Of a stretch of DNA of 64,000 nucleotides, positions 24,850 to 33,899 are shown in pieces. The stretch comes from Microbacterium yannicii (GTDB lineage: Bacteria; Actinomycetota; Actinomycetes; Actinomycetales; Microbacteriaceae). A model generated the notes under the pieces. It was not told where the DNA came from, did not search any database, and worked only from the letters and a program-made list of their open reading frames with translations. A program made the translations under genes and the position numbers. The stretch covers positions 1 through 64,000 of the forward strand of contig NZ_JAMXMB010000037.1 in assembly GCF_024055635.1 (NCBI RefSeq), given 5' to 3'. Positions within the stretch are counted from its first letter, which is position 1, and every line of letters begins with the position of its first letter.

Positions 24850-26187
24850 GTGGCCGAGAACCTGAAGAACGCCGCAACGGTCGCGGGCGGCGCGAGGAAC
24901 CCGGTGCTGCCGCTGGAGCACCACATTCCCGATGGCGAGGCGCGCGTGATGCCGGACGGGCGCCTCTACGTCTACGGCAGCTATGACATGCTCGCCGACT
25001 GGTACTGCTCGGATCGGTACCGGGTCGCGTCCACGGCGGATCTTCGCGAGTGGACGGTGCACGACGTCTCGTTCCAGGGGCGCGACGTGCCCTGGTTTCC
25101 GGACCCCCGAGGCTATGCCTCGTCGCTGCCCGCCGATGCACGCAGCGGCGTCGACGAAGAGGGGATGCCGCCGCCTCAGTATGCGTCCGAGCCGCTGCTG
25201 TACGCGCCCGACGCCATCGAGCACCGGGGCGAGTACTTCCTGTACTTCTGCATGTCGGACGGCAGTGAGGGTGTCGCGAAGTCCACGTCGCCGTTCGGCC
25301 CGTTCTCACAGCCCCGGCAGCTGTCCTGCACGGGGATCGACCCCTCGGTGTTCATCGACGATGACGGCCAGGTCTACTACTACTGGGGTCAGCTCAGTGC
25401 GAAAGGCGTCCGCCTGGACCACACCATGACCTCGTTCGATCCCGACGAAGTCGTCGACGGACTGCTCACCGAGAGCACACATGGATTCCACGAGGGGTCG
25501 TCGGTGCGCAAGATCGGCGAGACGTACTACTTCGTGTTCGCCGACGGCCACCGCGGTTCGGCCACGTGTCTCGGCTACGCGACGTCGGACTCACCGCTGG
25601 GCCCGTTCCGATACCGCGGGGTGATCATCGACAACGCCGGCTGCGACCCTGAGACACTCAACAACCACGGCTCCATCGCTTGCGTCGGTGGTCAGTGGTA
25701 CGTCTTCTACCACCGCAGCAGCCGGGGGAGCCGCTACTTCCGCCGGTTGTGCATCGAGCCGATCCAGATCCAGGCCGACGGCAGCATCCGTGAGGTGCCG
25801 ATGACCTCACAGGGCGTGGGCGAGCCTTTCGGCGCCGGTGAGTACGTCGAGGGCTTCCGGGCGTGCGAGCTGCGGGGACGGATCCGCATCGACGTCAGCA
25901 GTGCCGGCGACGAACGGCTCTGCGGCGCCGCGGAGGGCGACCAGGCGATCTTCCGCTACGTCAGTTCGTCCCAGGGCTTCTCGTCGATCTCGCTCGACGT
26001 CGAGGGTTCCGGCGAGATCGCGGCCTACCTCGGAGGCGAGCTCGTCGGTCACGTCTCCGCCGACGGACACCGCCAGACCATCAGTATGGAGTTCGACCGG
26101 CACCCGGCCGAGAACGCCGAGCTCATGCTGCGCCTGGGCCGCGCCGGTGACCTGTCGATCTGGGGGTGGACTCTCGGCGCGGGCTGA
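24850..26187 (+). CDS. GH43 glycosidase (arabinosidase/xylosidase type)
   Basis: Cytoplasmic family 43 glycoside hydrolase of 445 residues. It would remove arabinose or xylose units. Candidate active-site residues: base Asp28 in HIPDGE, pKa modulator Asp164 in GIDPSVF, acid Glu215 in HEGSS, and NNHGS farther on. Residues from about 335 form a beta-rich accessory module. No signal peptide. AGGAG at 24841-24845 overlaps the stop of the dehydrogenase gene, so the two are one operon and may share the upstream IclR-type operator. Confidence 0.85.
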   Translation: MAENLKNAATVAGGARNPVLPLEHHIPDGEARVMPDGRLYVYGSYDMLADWYCSDRYRVASTADLREWTVHDVSFQGRDVPWFPDPRGYASSLPADARSGVDEEGMPPPQYASEPLLYAPDAIEHRGEYFLYFCMSDGSEGVAKSTSPFGPFSQPRQLSCTGIDPSVFIDDDGQVYYYWGQLSAKGVRLDHTMTSFDPDEVVDGLLTESTHGFHEGSSVRKIGETYYFVFADGHRGSATCLGYATSDSPLGPFRYRGVIIDNAGCDPETLNNHGSIACVGGQWYVFYHRSSRGSRYFRRLCIEPIQIQADGSIREVPMTSQGVGEPFGAGEYVEGFRACELRGRIRIDVSSAGDERLCGAAEGDQAIFRYVSSSQGFSSISLDVEGSGEIAAYLGGELVGHVSADGHRQTISMEFDRHPAENAELMLRLGRAGDLSIWGWTLGAG

Positions 26188-26213
26188 CGGAGCCGCGCGT
26201 CGGCGGGATGCTG

Positions 26214-27362
26214 TCAGCCCAGCACTCTCGACAACGCCGCAACGACCGACTGGCCGCGCTCCCAATCGCCGATCTGGTTGGTCAGGTATGCGAACCCGAT
26301 CTTGTGGTGGGGGTCGGCGAACGAGACCTGGCCGTTCGCGCCGTCATGCCCGAACGAGTACTCGGTCAGGTACCACTCCCAGTGCGACGGGATCATCACT
26401 CCGGCGCCCCAGGCCTGGTAGGGCGGTGGCCCGGCGAATTGAGGTCGTCCAATTGAGCGCGGCGCGCGCAGCGCGTCGGCGGTCTCTGCAGAGATCAGTC
26501 GCGTACCGTCGGTGGGGGTGACCGCCGCCGACCAGATCTTCGCGATCGCCGGTGCCGAGGCGATGCCGTTGACGCCCGGCAGCTCGGCGCGTCGCCCGCG
26601 CTCGCTGAACACCAGGCCGACGACGTCGATTCCGGCGCCGAGGTCCATCGCGCGCTGCGGCCACGGGTCGGCTTCGTCCGGCGCGGAGGCGGGAGCCGGG
26701 CGCGGGTCGGCAACGAGCGGCGCCACGCGTCCGTCGAACTCGGCAGGCAGTCCGACCCACGCTTCCGCCCCGAGTGGACCGGCGATCTCTTCGGCGAAGA
26801 CGGTCCCGAGCGATCGCGAACCGGCCAGCGAGACGAGCTTCGAGGTGAGCGCCCCGTGTGTAAACGCGTGGTACTGGTGACTGGCGCCCGCCTTCCACAG
26901 GGGCTCCTGCGCAGCGAGCACATCGGCTGTCGCAAGCGAGTCGAGGAACACCTCTTCCGTCAGGGCCTCGCGCGGGGCCGACAGACCGGCTCGATGGGCG
27001 AGGAGGTCCCCGATCGACACGTCGCCCTTTCCGTACGCGGCGAACTGGGGCCACACCTCTCCGACAGGCGTGTCGTATGAGGGCAGGTCGCCGCGCTCGA
27101 TGAGTCTCGCGATCACCAGTGAGGCGAGGCCCTTCGTCACGGACGCGATGGGGATGAGCGTGTCGAGCGCGAACGCGGTGCCGGCCGGCCGGTCGGCGGT
27201 GCCCGCCGCGAGCTGAACGACGGGCAGCCCGTCCTTCCAGATCGCCAGGCTCGCCCCCGAGGCGCGGCCGTCCGCGATCGTTGCGAAGAATGCCTCCGCC
27301 ACCGGCTCGTATCCTGGCGCGACGACCGTGCGGTCGGCCTTCTTCGGCGACTCCTGGGTCAT
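26214..27362 (-). CDS. Serine hydrolase, beta-lactamase/esterase family
   Basis: Protein of 382 residues related to class C beta-lactamases and EstB-like esterases. SVTK carries Ser74 and Lys77, YHAFTHG supplies the Tyr-type motif, and FGHDGANGQ near the C-terminus corresponds to the KTG region. No signal peptide, so probably a cytoplasmic esterase; carbohydrate ester cleavage would fit the neighbourhood. ATG 27362 has GGAGAG 8 nt upstream; ATG 27389 is possible. Located 47 bp after lacI on the same strand, so they may share a transcript. Confidence 0.82.
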   Translation of the reverse strand: MTQESPKKADRTVVAPGYEPVAEAFFATIADGRASGASLAIWKDGLPVVQLAAGTADRPAGTAFALDTLIPIASVTKGLASLVIARLIERGDLPSYDTPVGEVWPQFAAYGKGDVSIGDLLAHRAGLSAPREALTEEVFLDSLATADVLAAQEPLWKAGASHQYHAFTHGALTSKLVSLAGSRSLGTVFAEEIAGPLGAEAWVGLPAEFDGRVAPLVADPRPAPASAPDEADPWPQRAMDLGAGIDVVGLVFSERGRRAELPGVNGIASAPAIAKIWSAAVTPTDGTRLISAETADALRAPRSIGRPQFAGPPPYQAWGAGVMIPSHWEWYLTEYSFGHDGANGQVSFADPHHKIGFAYLTNQIGDWERGQSVVAALSRVLG

Positions 27363-27409
27363 GTCGTCGTCTCTCCATCCATGGGTCATCGAATCCTCGA
27401 GCCGTGGGG

Positions 27410-28465
27410 TCACTGCTCGATGGGCGTTGGCAGAAAGCTGCTTGCCCGCACTACGAGCGAGGGCGTCACGAGTTCGTGCCGGGAATCGTCCCGGCCCGCG
27501 ATCCGCTCCAGCAGCATCTCGGCGGCGATCGAGCCCATGTCGAGGCCGGACTGATCCACGGTCGTGAGCGAGATGGGGCCGATCGCCGACGTCGGCGAGT
27601 TGTCGTAGCCGGCAAGGGCGAAGGAGTTCGGCGGGACGACCGCGCGCTCCCAGATCTCGCTCATCATGCCGAACGCGGCGATGTCGGCGCCGGCGTGGAC
27701 GGCGGTGGGCTGCGGGGTGAGCGTGGCCAGGTGGCGTGCTGCGGCACGGCCTCCCTCCAGGCTCCAAGCCGCGGGAATGATTGTGGCCGGCAGTCCGTGC
27801 GCGGCCATCGCCGAACGGAACCCGTTCATCCGTATGGTCTCGGGAAAAGATGAGTGCTCGGCCTCATTGTGGTGCGTGACGAACGCGATCCGCTCATGGC
27901 CGAGTTCGACGAAATGATCGACGACCAGCTTCGCGCCGAGCTCGTCGTCGCCCGAGATCGAGTCGAGTGCCGCGCTGGAACTGTGCCGACCGACCAGCAC
28001 CATGGGGATCTCGCCGGCGATCCTGTCGAGCTCGTCGTCGCTCGCGCGGGGCGACACGAGGATGACGCCGTCCATCTGGTGATCGATCAGGGCGTTCATC
28101 ACCGCACGCTGGCTCGAGGAGGTCACCCCTCCCGGGGCGATCAGAATCTCGTAGTTGTGCTGAGCGATGACTTTCGAGATGCCGCGCTGCAACAGGCTGA
28201 AGAACGGGTTCTCGATGTCGGAGACGATCATCCCCACCGTGTAGGTGCGTCCGCGCATCCCGCGCGCGGGACGGTGCGGGCGGTACGAGAGCGCCGTCAT
28301 CGACGCCCGGACGCGCGTGCGCATCGCGTCGCTCACGCCCGGCGCGTTCCGCAGCACCTTTGACGCGGTCGCGACGGAGACGCCCGCGTGGTGCGCGACA
28401 TCGACGATGGTCACGCGGCCGGCACGTCTTCCCGCCCTGGCGGAGGATTCGACACTCTCGGCCAT
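27410..28465 (-). CDS. LacI-family regulator of the adjacent sugar importer
   Basis: Regulator of 351 residues. Helix-turn-helix VTIVDVAHHAGVSVATASKVLR is followed by the hinge helix region and a periplasmic-binding-type sugar domain (GMIVSDIENPFF, GVILVSPR, AGYDNSPTS). It lies divergent from the CUT1 permease operon at 28717. The gap contains GAGAACGTTCTC at 28662-28673 and a partial copy at 28548-28556, the kind of CG-centred palindrome LacI proteins bind. So autoregulation and control of the importer are inferred. ATG 28465 has only a weak ribosome site. Confidence 0.9.
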   Translation of the reverse strand: MAESVESSARAGRRAGRVTIVDVAHHAGVSVATASKVLRNAPGVSDAMRTRVRASMTALSYRPHRPARGMRGRTYTVGMIVSDIENPFFSLLQRGISKVIAQHNYEILIAPGGVTSSSQRAVMNALIDHQMDGVILVSPRASDDELDRIAGEIPMVLVGRHSSSAALDSISGDDELGAKLVVDHFVELGHERIAFVTHHNEAEHSSFPETIRMNGFRSAMAAHGLPATIIPAAWSLEGGRAAARHLATLTPQPTAVHAGADIAAFGMMSEIWERAVVPPNSFALAGYDNSPTSAIGPISLTTVDQSGLDMGSIAAEMLLERIAGRDDSRHELVTPSLVVRASSFLPTPIEQ

Positions 28466-28547
28466 CACCGTGCACCCCGTTGTCTCGCGCGATCGTTGAG
28501 GTCGGCGGATTGCTTCGAACGGCAGTCGGCTCCGACTGTCCGAATAT

Positions 28548-28556
28548 AACGTTCTC
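28548..28556. promoter_or_regulatory. Partial LacI-type site before lacI
   Basis: AACGTTCTC matches nine bases of the perfect site at 28662-28673 and lies about 85 bp before the lacI start. Could be a weaker autoregulatory operator. Confidence 0.4.
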
Positions 28557-28596
28557 TTCCTCGCCGCGACGCAGCAGTGATGAACGATCGAGTGCG

Positions 28597-28604
28597 TTGC
28601 GCAA
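28597..28604. promoter_or_regulatory. TTGCGCAA palindrome, copy 1
   Basis: Perfect 8-bp palindrome in the lacI/permease gap. The same octamer occurs in three other promoter regions of the window (34617, 41041, 51917), each beside sugar-use genes. Candidate site for a shared LacI-type or global regulator. Confidence 0.5.
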
Positions 28605-28661
28605 AAGGAACAGACGAGATTGCGGGATGCGCTGGCTCGGCCATAGCGTGTGCTGCGGATG

Positions 28662-28673
28662 GAGAACGTTCTC
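28662..28673. promoter_or_regulatory. LacI operator candidate before the permease operon
   Basis: GAGAACGTTCTC, a perfect 12-bp palindrome 44 bp upstream of the first permease ATG. Its CG centre matches LacI-family operators. Confidence 0.6.
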
Positions 28674-28716
28674 TTTCCGGCGGACCACACCATGCGAAGG
28701 AGCACGGGGCTGACAG

Positions 28717-29685
28717 ATGTCGACCTTCAGAACAACAACGGCAGCGACCTTCGGCAGCACCACAGCGGCGCCCGGTCTGGAACGCGTTCGTGCGACGCGG
28801 GGACGCCGCCCGCGCAGCCATTCCGTCGGCCGGAGCCTGTGGTGGTTCGTGCTTCCCGCGCTGGCCGTGTACCTCTACGTCGTGCTGGTCCCCACCGTGC
28901 AGGGCGCTGCGTACTCCTTCACGGACTGGTCCTCGTCGTCACTCGACAAGACCTTCATCGGGTGGGAGAACTACATCGAGATCTTCAAAGGCGATGCCGG
29001 GCCCGCCACGATCCGCACGCTCTTCATCGCGTTCGTGACCGTCGTCGCGCAGAACGTCATCGGGTTGGGCCTCGCGCTGCTCCTGAACGGCGCCATCCGG
29101 GGTCGCAACGTGCTGCGGACCATCATCTTCGCGCCGCTCGTCGTCTCTGCGCTGGTGGTCGGCTACCTGTTCAAGTACATCTTCGGGCCGCCCGACATCG
29201 GCGGGATCAACACGGTCCTGGCTGCTCTCGGCATGGAGCAGGTCGACTTCCTGGGCAACCCGACAATCGCGCTCTGGATCATCATCGTGACGATCATCTG
29301 GCAGTTCACCGGCTCGACGATGGTCATCTATCTCGCAGGTCTCCAGGGCGTGCCTGCCGAGCTCCTCGAGGCCGCGTCGCTCGACGGCGCCGGCTTCTGG
29401 CAGCGGTTCTGGTTCATCATGCGGCCGCTGCTCGCTCCGGCGATCACGATCAACCTCATGCTCGGCCTCATCGGCGGGCTGAAGATCTTCGACCAGATCT
29501 TCTCGCTGACCGGCGGCGGGCCGGCCGGTCAGACCCAGACGATCTCCACGCTGATCTATCAGCTGTTCTCGCAGTTCGGTCAGTACGGCAAATCTGCCGC
29601 TCTGGCGATGGTGCTCGCCGTCGCGGTGGCCATCCTCGCGTTCGTCCAGTTCTCGGTCCTTCGTCGGCAGGAGCAGTACTCATGA
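28717..29685 (+). CDS. ABC sugar permease, MalF type
   Basis: Permease of 322 residues with about six membrane segments. The EAA loop is LEAASLDGAGFWQRFWFIMRP and the family signature LTGGGPAGQTQT precedes the last segments. It forms the channel of a CUT1 importer together with the next gene, whose ATG overlaps its stop (ATGA). Gene order here is permease, permease, binding protein, the reverse of the usual order. No ATPase gene is present. The ribosome site is poor: aaggag lies 18 nt before ATG 28717. Confidence 0.92.
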   Translation: MSTFRTTTAATFGSTTAAPGLERVRATRGRRPRSHSVGRSLWWFVLPALAVYLYVVLVPTVQGAAYSFTDWSSSSLDKTFIGWENYIEIFKGDAGPATIRTLFIAFVTVVAQNVIGLGLALLLNGAIRGRNVLRTIIFAPLVVSALVVGYLFKYIFGPPDIGGINTVLAALGMEQVDFLGNPTIALWIIIVTIIWQFTGSTMVIYLAGLQGVPAELLEAASLDGAGFWQRFWFIMRPLLAPAITINLMLGLIGGLKIFDQIFSLTGGGPAGQTQTISTLIYQLFSQFGQYGKSAALAMVLAVAVAILAFVQFSVLRRQEQYS

Positions 29686-30506
29686 AGCCGTCCCGCGGGG
29701 TGAGCGTCGCCACCCACACCATCTCGTACGGAACGACACTGGTATTCCTCATCCCGGTGTACATCCTCATCAACCTGTCGATCCGTCCCGCCGATGATCT
29801 GACACCTGCGCTGATCCCGAGTTCGCGGGCGACGCTCGACAACTTCGTGAACGCCTGGACGCAGTCGTCGCTGCCGAGCGCGATCGTCACGAGTGTCATC
29901 GTCACCGGCGTCTCGTGCCTGACGGTCGTGATCCTCGCCACGATGGCCGCGTATCCGCTGGCACGCTCGACCTCGCGGCTGTCGAACCGGACCTTCTTCG
30001 TCTTCTTGACGGGCCTGCTCCTCCCCTTCCAGCTCGCGTTGCTGCCTCTCTATATGCAGATGCGCGACATCGGCCTGCTCGGAAGCATCTGGTCGCTCGT
30101 GATCGTCTACACCGGCGTGCAGATGCCGTTCTCGATCTTCCTCATCACGACCTTCCTGCGTTCCAGCGTGCCCCTGGACTTCGAAGAAGCGGCCCGCATC
30201 GATGGATGCGGCAACATCCGGGTCTGGTGGCACGTGGTCGTCCCGATGCTGCGCCCGGTGCTCGGCACCTGCATCATCCTCAACGGTGTCGGGATCTGGA
30301 ACGACTTCTTCACCCCGCTGATCTACCTCGCCGGCAGCAACCAGAAGACCATCCCGATGGCGATCTTCGAGTTCGTCGGGCAGTACACCGCCAACTGGCC
30401 GCTGATCTTCGCCGGCCTCATCATCTCGATGGTTCCGATCCTCGTGCTCTACCTCGTCTTCCAGCGCTACGTCATCCAGGGCTTCGCGGGGGGATTGAAG
30501 GGCTGA
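29682..30506 (+). CDS. ABC sugar permease, MalG type
   Basis: Second permease of the same importer, 274 residues. EAA loop FEEAARIDGCGNIRVWWHVVVP and a typical C-terminus with FQRYVIQGFAGGLKG. Coupled by overlap to the upstream permease. A small hairpin, ACGGGC-agca-GCCCGT at 30512-30527, follows the stop and may tune expression of the binding protein. Confidence 0.92.
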   Translation: MKPSRGVSVATHTISYGTTLVFLIPVYILINLSIRPADDLTPALIPSSRATLDNFVNAWTQSSLPSAIVTSVIVTGVSCLTVVILATMAAYPLARSTSRLSNRTFFVFLTGLLLPFQLALLPLYMQMRDIGLLGSIWSLVIVYTGVQMPFSIFLITTFLRSSVPLDFEEAARIDGCGNIRVWWHVVVPMLRPVLGTCIILNGVGIWNDFFTPLIYLAGSNQKTIPMAIFEFVGQYTANWPLIFAGLIISMVPILVLYLVFQRYVIQGFAGGLKG

Positions 30507-30601
30507 CCGCAACGGGCAGCAGCCCGTCCCAACACGTCCCGGCACGCACCCTCGTCGGGCCTACCAAGATGCAATCACTCACACAGAATGGACAAGGATC
30601 G

Positions 30602-31882
30602 ATGAAGATCAGATACGGCCTCGGCGTCGCGACGGTGCTCGTCGCCACGATCGCCCTCGCGGGCTGCTCCGGTTCCCCGGCCCCCGCCGCCTCGGACGGC
30701 TCGGTCAGCGGAACGCTGACCGGCGTCTTCGACGTCAACTTCAAGGACACGATGGAAGAGATCGTCGCGAACTTCGAGAAGAAGTATCCCGACGTCAAGG
30801 TCGAGTTCAATTACCAGGGCGGTGATGTCGGCGGGCTCATCTCCACCCAGCTGCAGGCGAACACGGCCCCGGACATCCTGCTGACCTTTCCCGGCGGCGA
30901 CGCCGGTTCGGGTGCGAACGTGAACGTCGTGACGCTCGCTTCGCAGGGCAAGCTCATGGACCTCTCCGACCAGGCGTGGACCAACGAGGTGCCCGAGATC
31001 TGGCAGTCGGAGGTCGCGTACAAAGACAAGACGTATGCGTACCCGGGCGCAGCTCAGCCGCTCGCGGCGATCTACAACCAGGACGCTCTCGACGACGCCG
31101 GCCTCACCGTCCCCGAGACCCTCAGCGACGTCTACGAGCTCTGCGAAGCCGCGGCGGCGGACGGCATGTACGCCTACGCACAGGGGCTCGGCGAGACGCT
31201 CGCGGGGCCGCAGATGCTTTCGTTCGGGCAGACGGCATCCCTCGTCTACGGACCCGACCCCGACTTCAAGTCGAAGCTCGACGACGGCAGCGCGACCTAC
31301 CAGGACTCGGCGTGGGTCGATCAGTTCGAGATCTACCAGAAGATGTTCGACGAGGGCTGCTTCGGCGAAGGCGCGCTCGGCCGCGACCGCAAACAGGGTG
31401 GCGACGCGGTCGCTGCAGGCAAGGCCTTCGGGATCGTCGACGTGGGTGCCGCCAAGTCCGCCATGGTTGCGACCAGCCCCGACACGCAGTACGTCGTGGC
31501 CGGCATCCCCGCGTCCGATGACGGCGATCTCTACGTGACCGCGCTGCCGGGGTACACGGTTGCGGCCAACGCCGCGGCCAAGAACCCGACCGCCGCCGCC
31601 GCGTTCATGGAGTTCCTCGCCGAGCCCGCCCAGTCCGTCATCTACGCGAACGGATTCTCGTCCGTGCCGATCATCCCGAACGACGAGTACACCGCTCCGG
31701 CCGACCTCGAGCCGTTCGCCGCACTGCTCGCGTCCGGCCAGTACGCGAAGCTGCCCAACCTCGGTGCTCCCGAAGTGCAGGTGGCTCTGAACGAAGGCGT
31801 ACAGTCCCTGCTGCTCGGCGACGACACACCCGAGAGCGTGGCCGAGAAGATGCAGGACGCGTTCGACGCCGCCAACAAGTAG
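30602..31882 (+). CDS. ABC sugar-binding lipoprotein
   Basis: Solute-binding lipoprotein of 426 residues. The signal ends LAGC with Cys22, followed by a short Ser/Pro/Ala linker and a family 1 binding fold (FEKKYPDVKVEF, PDILLTF). It captures the oligosaccharide for the two permeases upstream. ATG 30602 has AAGGA three bases upstream. A hairpin with arms 31895-31903 and 31922-31930 follows and may protect this highly needed mRNA segment. The substrate is not evident; the neighbouring glycosidases suggest a hemicellulose oligosaccharide. Confidence 0.92.
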   Translation: MKIRYGLGVATVLVATIALAGCSGSPAPAASDGSVSGTLTGVFDVNFKDTMEEIVANFEKKYPDVKVEFNYQGGDVGGLISTQLQANTAPDILLTFPGGDAGSGANVNVVTLASQGKLMDLSDQAWTNEVPEIWQSEVAYKDKTYAYPGAAQPLAAIYNQDALDDAGLTVPETLSDVYELCEAAAADGMYAYAQGLGETLAGPQMLSFGQTASLVYGPDPDFKSKLDDGSATYQDSAWVDQFEIYQKMFDEGCFGEGALGRDRKQGGDAVAAGKAFGIVDVGAAKSAMVATSPDTQYVVAGIPASDDGDLYVTALPGYTVAANAAAKNPTAAAAFMEFLAEPAQSVIYANGFSSVPIIPNDEYTAPADLEPFAALLASGQYAKLPNLGAPEVQVALNEGVQSLLLGDDTPESVAEKMQDAFDAANK

Positions 31883-31894
31883 GGCCCGAACAGC

Positions 31895-31930
31895 GAGGGG
31901 ATGTCGTCGTGTGATCGGCGGCATCCCCTC
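31895..31930 (+). terminator. Intercistronic hairpin after the binding-protein gene
   Basis: GAGGGGATG (31895-31903) pairs with CATCCCCTC (31922-31930) around an 18-nt loop. No T-tract. A partial terminator or mRNA stabiliser between the binding protein and the secreted esterase-like gene. Confidence 0.45.
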
Positions 31931-31967
31931 TGCTCTCCACATCGACAATGACGTTGAAGGAAATCTC

Positions 31968-33788
31968 TTGAGAATCAGCACATCACTGCGCCGCGGCGCG
32001 CCCGCCGCCATCCTTGCGCTGGCCCTGGTCGCCACCATGGCGACCGGATCGCCCGCCTCCGCCGCCCCGCCCGTCGACTGTGTGACCGCTCCCGGTGGCG
32101 CCGTCCTGGTCACGCCCGACTGCAACGATCCCCTGTACGCCGCGCCCGTCATCGACAGCGAGTCCGACGAGACGGAGCCGGTCGCCCATCACAAGGTGTC
32201 AGGGCACTTCGAGGGAACGCAGATGCAGTTCAACATCTACCTTCCGCCGGCCGACACGTTCCAGGGGCGGTTCTTCCAATACACCTACCCGCTGACGGAT
32301 GCGAACGCTACAGCGCGCGCAATCGGCTTCGGCGCCGAGAACGGCGGCTATACCGTCCAGGCCGGATCCTCCACCGGCAACTCGCTCGGCTACCGGCACG
32401 ACGCGGCCGCGGCGAAGTTCGCCGAGACTGTGGCGTCCGCCTACTACGGTGTTCCGCCCACCGGCATCAACGGCTACCTCTACGGCGCGAGCGGAGGCTC
32501 GTTCCAGACGATCGGTGCGGCCGAGAGTACCACCGGGGTGTGGCAAGGATTCGTCCCGATGGTCATGGGCACCCCGATGTCGACGCCCTATACATTCTTC
32601 ATCCGGGCGATGGCACGCCTGGTGCTGGCCGACAAGGCCCAGCAGATCTCCGACGCCGTCCTGCCCGGTGGCAGCGGTGATCCATATGCGGGCCTGGATG
32701 CCGCCGAGAGCGCCATGCTGCGGGAGCTGACCGCCTTCGGGGTTCCGCTGCGAGGCTGGGAGGATCCGGACTACCTGCTCGGGCTGTCGGCGCCCGACGG
32801 CCTGCTCGGCTTCGGTTCGGTCGTCCAGGCGATCGACCCGAGCTACGCCGACGACTTCTGGTCGAAGCCGGGCTACCTCGGCACCGAGCAGTCCCCGCTC
32901 GGCGACGAAGTGCGCGCTGCGCTCGCCGCCGGCGGCGACCGCTGGGACATCGCGCTGCGGTCGTACTACCGGCACCAGCTGCCGCCCGCCGACAGTGGGT
33001 ACTACGGGTTCGACCAGTTCAGAGACGCGGCCGGCTCTCCCCTCTATCCGCAACGCAGTCTGGTCGTGGGTCCGCTCGTACTCCGGGGCAGCAGCGGCAA
33101 CGCGTCCTACTCCGGTCAGATCCACGGCAAGATGATCGTCGTCGACAACCTCCTCGATGTCGATGCGATGCCCTGGCACGCCGACTGGTACGCGAAGCGC
33201 GTCGCAGCCTCGCTCGGTCAGTCGGAGTTCCGCAACAACTTCCGGCTGTACTACAACGACAACGCGGATCACCTCGGCGGCGACGGCGACGAGGGCCACG
33301 GCGCCAACCGGCTCATCAGCTACTGGGGTGTCCCCGAGCAGGCGCTGCGAGATCTGAGCGCATGGGTAGAAAAGGGCACACCGGCGCCCGCCTCGACGAA
33401 GTACACCGCGACGAACGCGCAGATCGAGGTGCCGAGGCTCGCCCTGGCGCGCAAGGGTGTCCAGCCCGTGGTGGATGTCACCGCCAACCTCCACAGCGAC
33501 GTCGTGCACACCCGTGTGGGAAGGACTGTCGCGTTTGCCGCTGTGATCCAGCTGCCCGGCACCGCTGGGCGGGTCGTGACCACGGAGTGGGACTTCCCCG
33601 GCACGGGAGACTTCGTCGAGCGCCGGTTCGTCGGATCCAAGCTCGGCGCGGTGGGAGCGACCTCGTACACGTTCACACAGCCGGGCACATACTATGTGGG
33701 CGTCCGAGTCACGGCGCAGCGGGGCAATCCGTCGAGCGCCTTCGGCCGCGTGCAGAACATCGACCGCATACGCATCGTCGTCGAGTAG
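31968..33788 (+). CDS. Secreted esterase-like alpha/beta-hydrolase with PKD-like tail
   Basis: Exported protein of 606 residues, family not recognised with certainty. Translation from TTG 31968 is chosen because GAAGGA lies 6 nt upstream and a signal peptide follows at once (MRISTSLRRGAP..., cleavage after ASA near 32). The core looks like an alpha/beta-hydrolase: elbow YGASGG with Ser175, DFW and PLYPQR motifs, GKMIVVDNLLDVD with a possible Asp, and NADHLGGDGDEGH with a possible His. Residues 505-606 are PKD-like (TEWDFPGTGDF, FTQPGTYYVGVRV). A cytoplasmic paralogue is encoded at 36287. Context suggests a carbohydrate esterase; this is inference. Confidence 0.65.
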   Translation: MRISTSLRRGAPAAILALALVATMATGSPASAAPPVDCVTAPGGAVLVTPDCNDPLYAAPVIDSESDETEPVAHHKVSGHFEGTQMQFNIYLPPADTFQGRFFQYTYPLTDANATARAIGFGAENGGYTVQAGSSTGNSLGYRHDAAAAKFAETVASAYYGVPPTGINGYLYGASGGSFQTIGAAESTTGVWQGFVPMVMGTPMSTPYTFFIRAMARLVLADKAQQISDAVLPGGSGDPYAGLDAAESAMLRELTAFGVPLRGWEDPDYLLGLSAPDGLLGFGSVVQAIDPSYADDFWSKPGYLGTEQSPLGDEVRAALAAGGDRWDIALRSYYRHQLPPADSGYYGFDQFRDAAGSPLYPQRSLVVGPLVLRGSSGNASYSGQIHGKMIVVDNLLDVDAMPWHADWYAKRVAASLGQSEFRNNFRLYYNDNADHLGGDGDEGHGANRLISYWGVPEQALRDLSAWVEKGTPAPASTKYTATNAQIEVPRLALARKGVQPVVDVTANLHSDVVHTRVGRTVAFAAVIQLPGTAGRVVTTEWDFPGTGDFVERRFVGSKLGAVGATSYTFTQPGTYYVGVRVTAQRGNPSSAFGRVQNIDRIRIVVE

Positions 33789-33793
33789 ACGAT

Positions 33794-33826
33794 CCGGGTG
33801 AGGCCATGGCGCATGGCCTCACCCGG
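33794..33826 (+). terminator. Strong hairpin after the secreted esterase gene
   Basis: A perfect 15-bp stem, arms 33794-33808 and 33812-33826, with a 3-nt loop, five bases after the stop codon. No T-tract, but position and stability fit transcription termination at the end of the importer operon and before the convergent tetR gene. Confidence 0.65.
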
Positions 33827-33899
33827 AGGTCCAGCCCCGGGAGGCTCCGCGGGGCTTCGCGTCGTCGCGTCTTTTCAGGCTCGCGCGTCGTCATGAGTG

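Noticed and set aside
31911..31967. Longer start at 31911 for the secreted esterase-like protein
   Set aside because: It would place 19 polar residues before the signal peptide; TTG 31968 has GAAGGA at the right distance.
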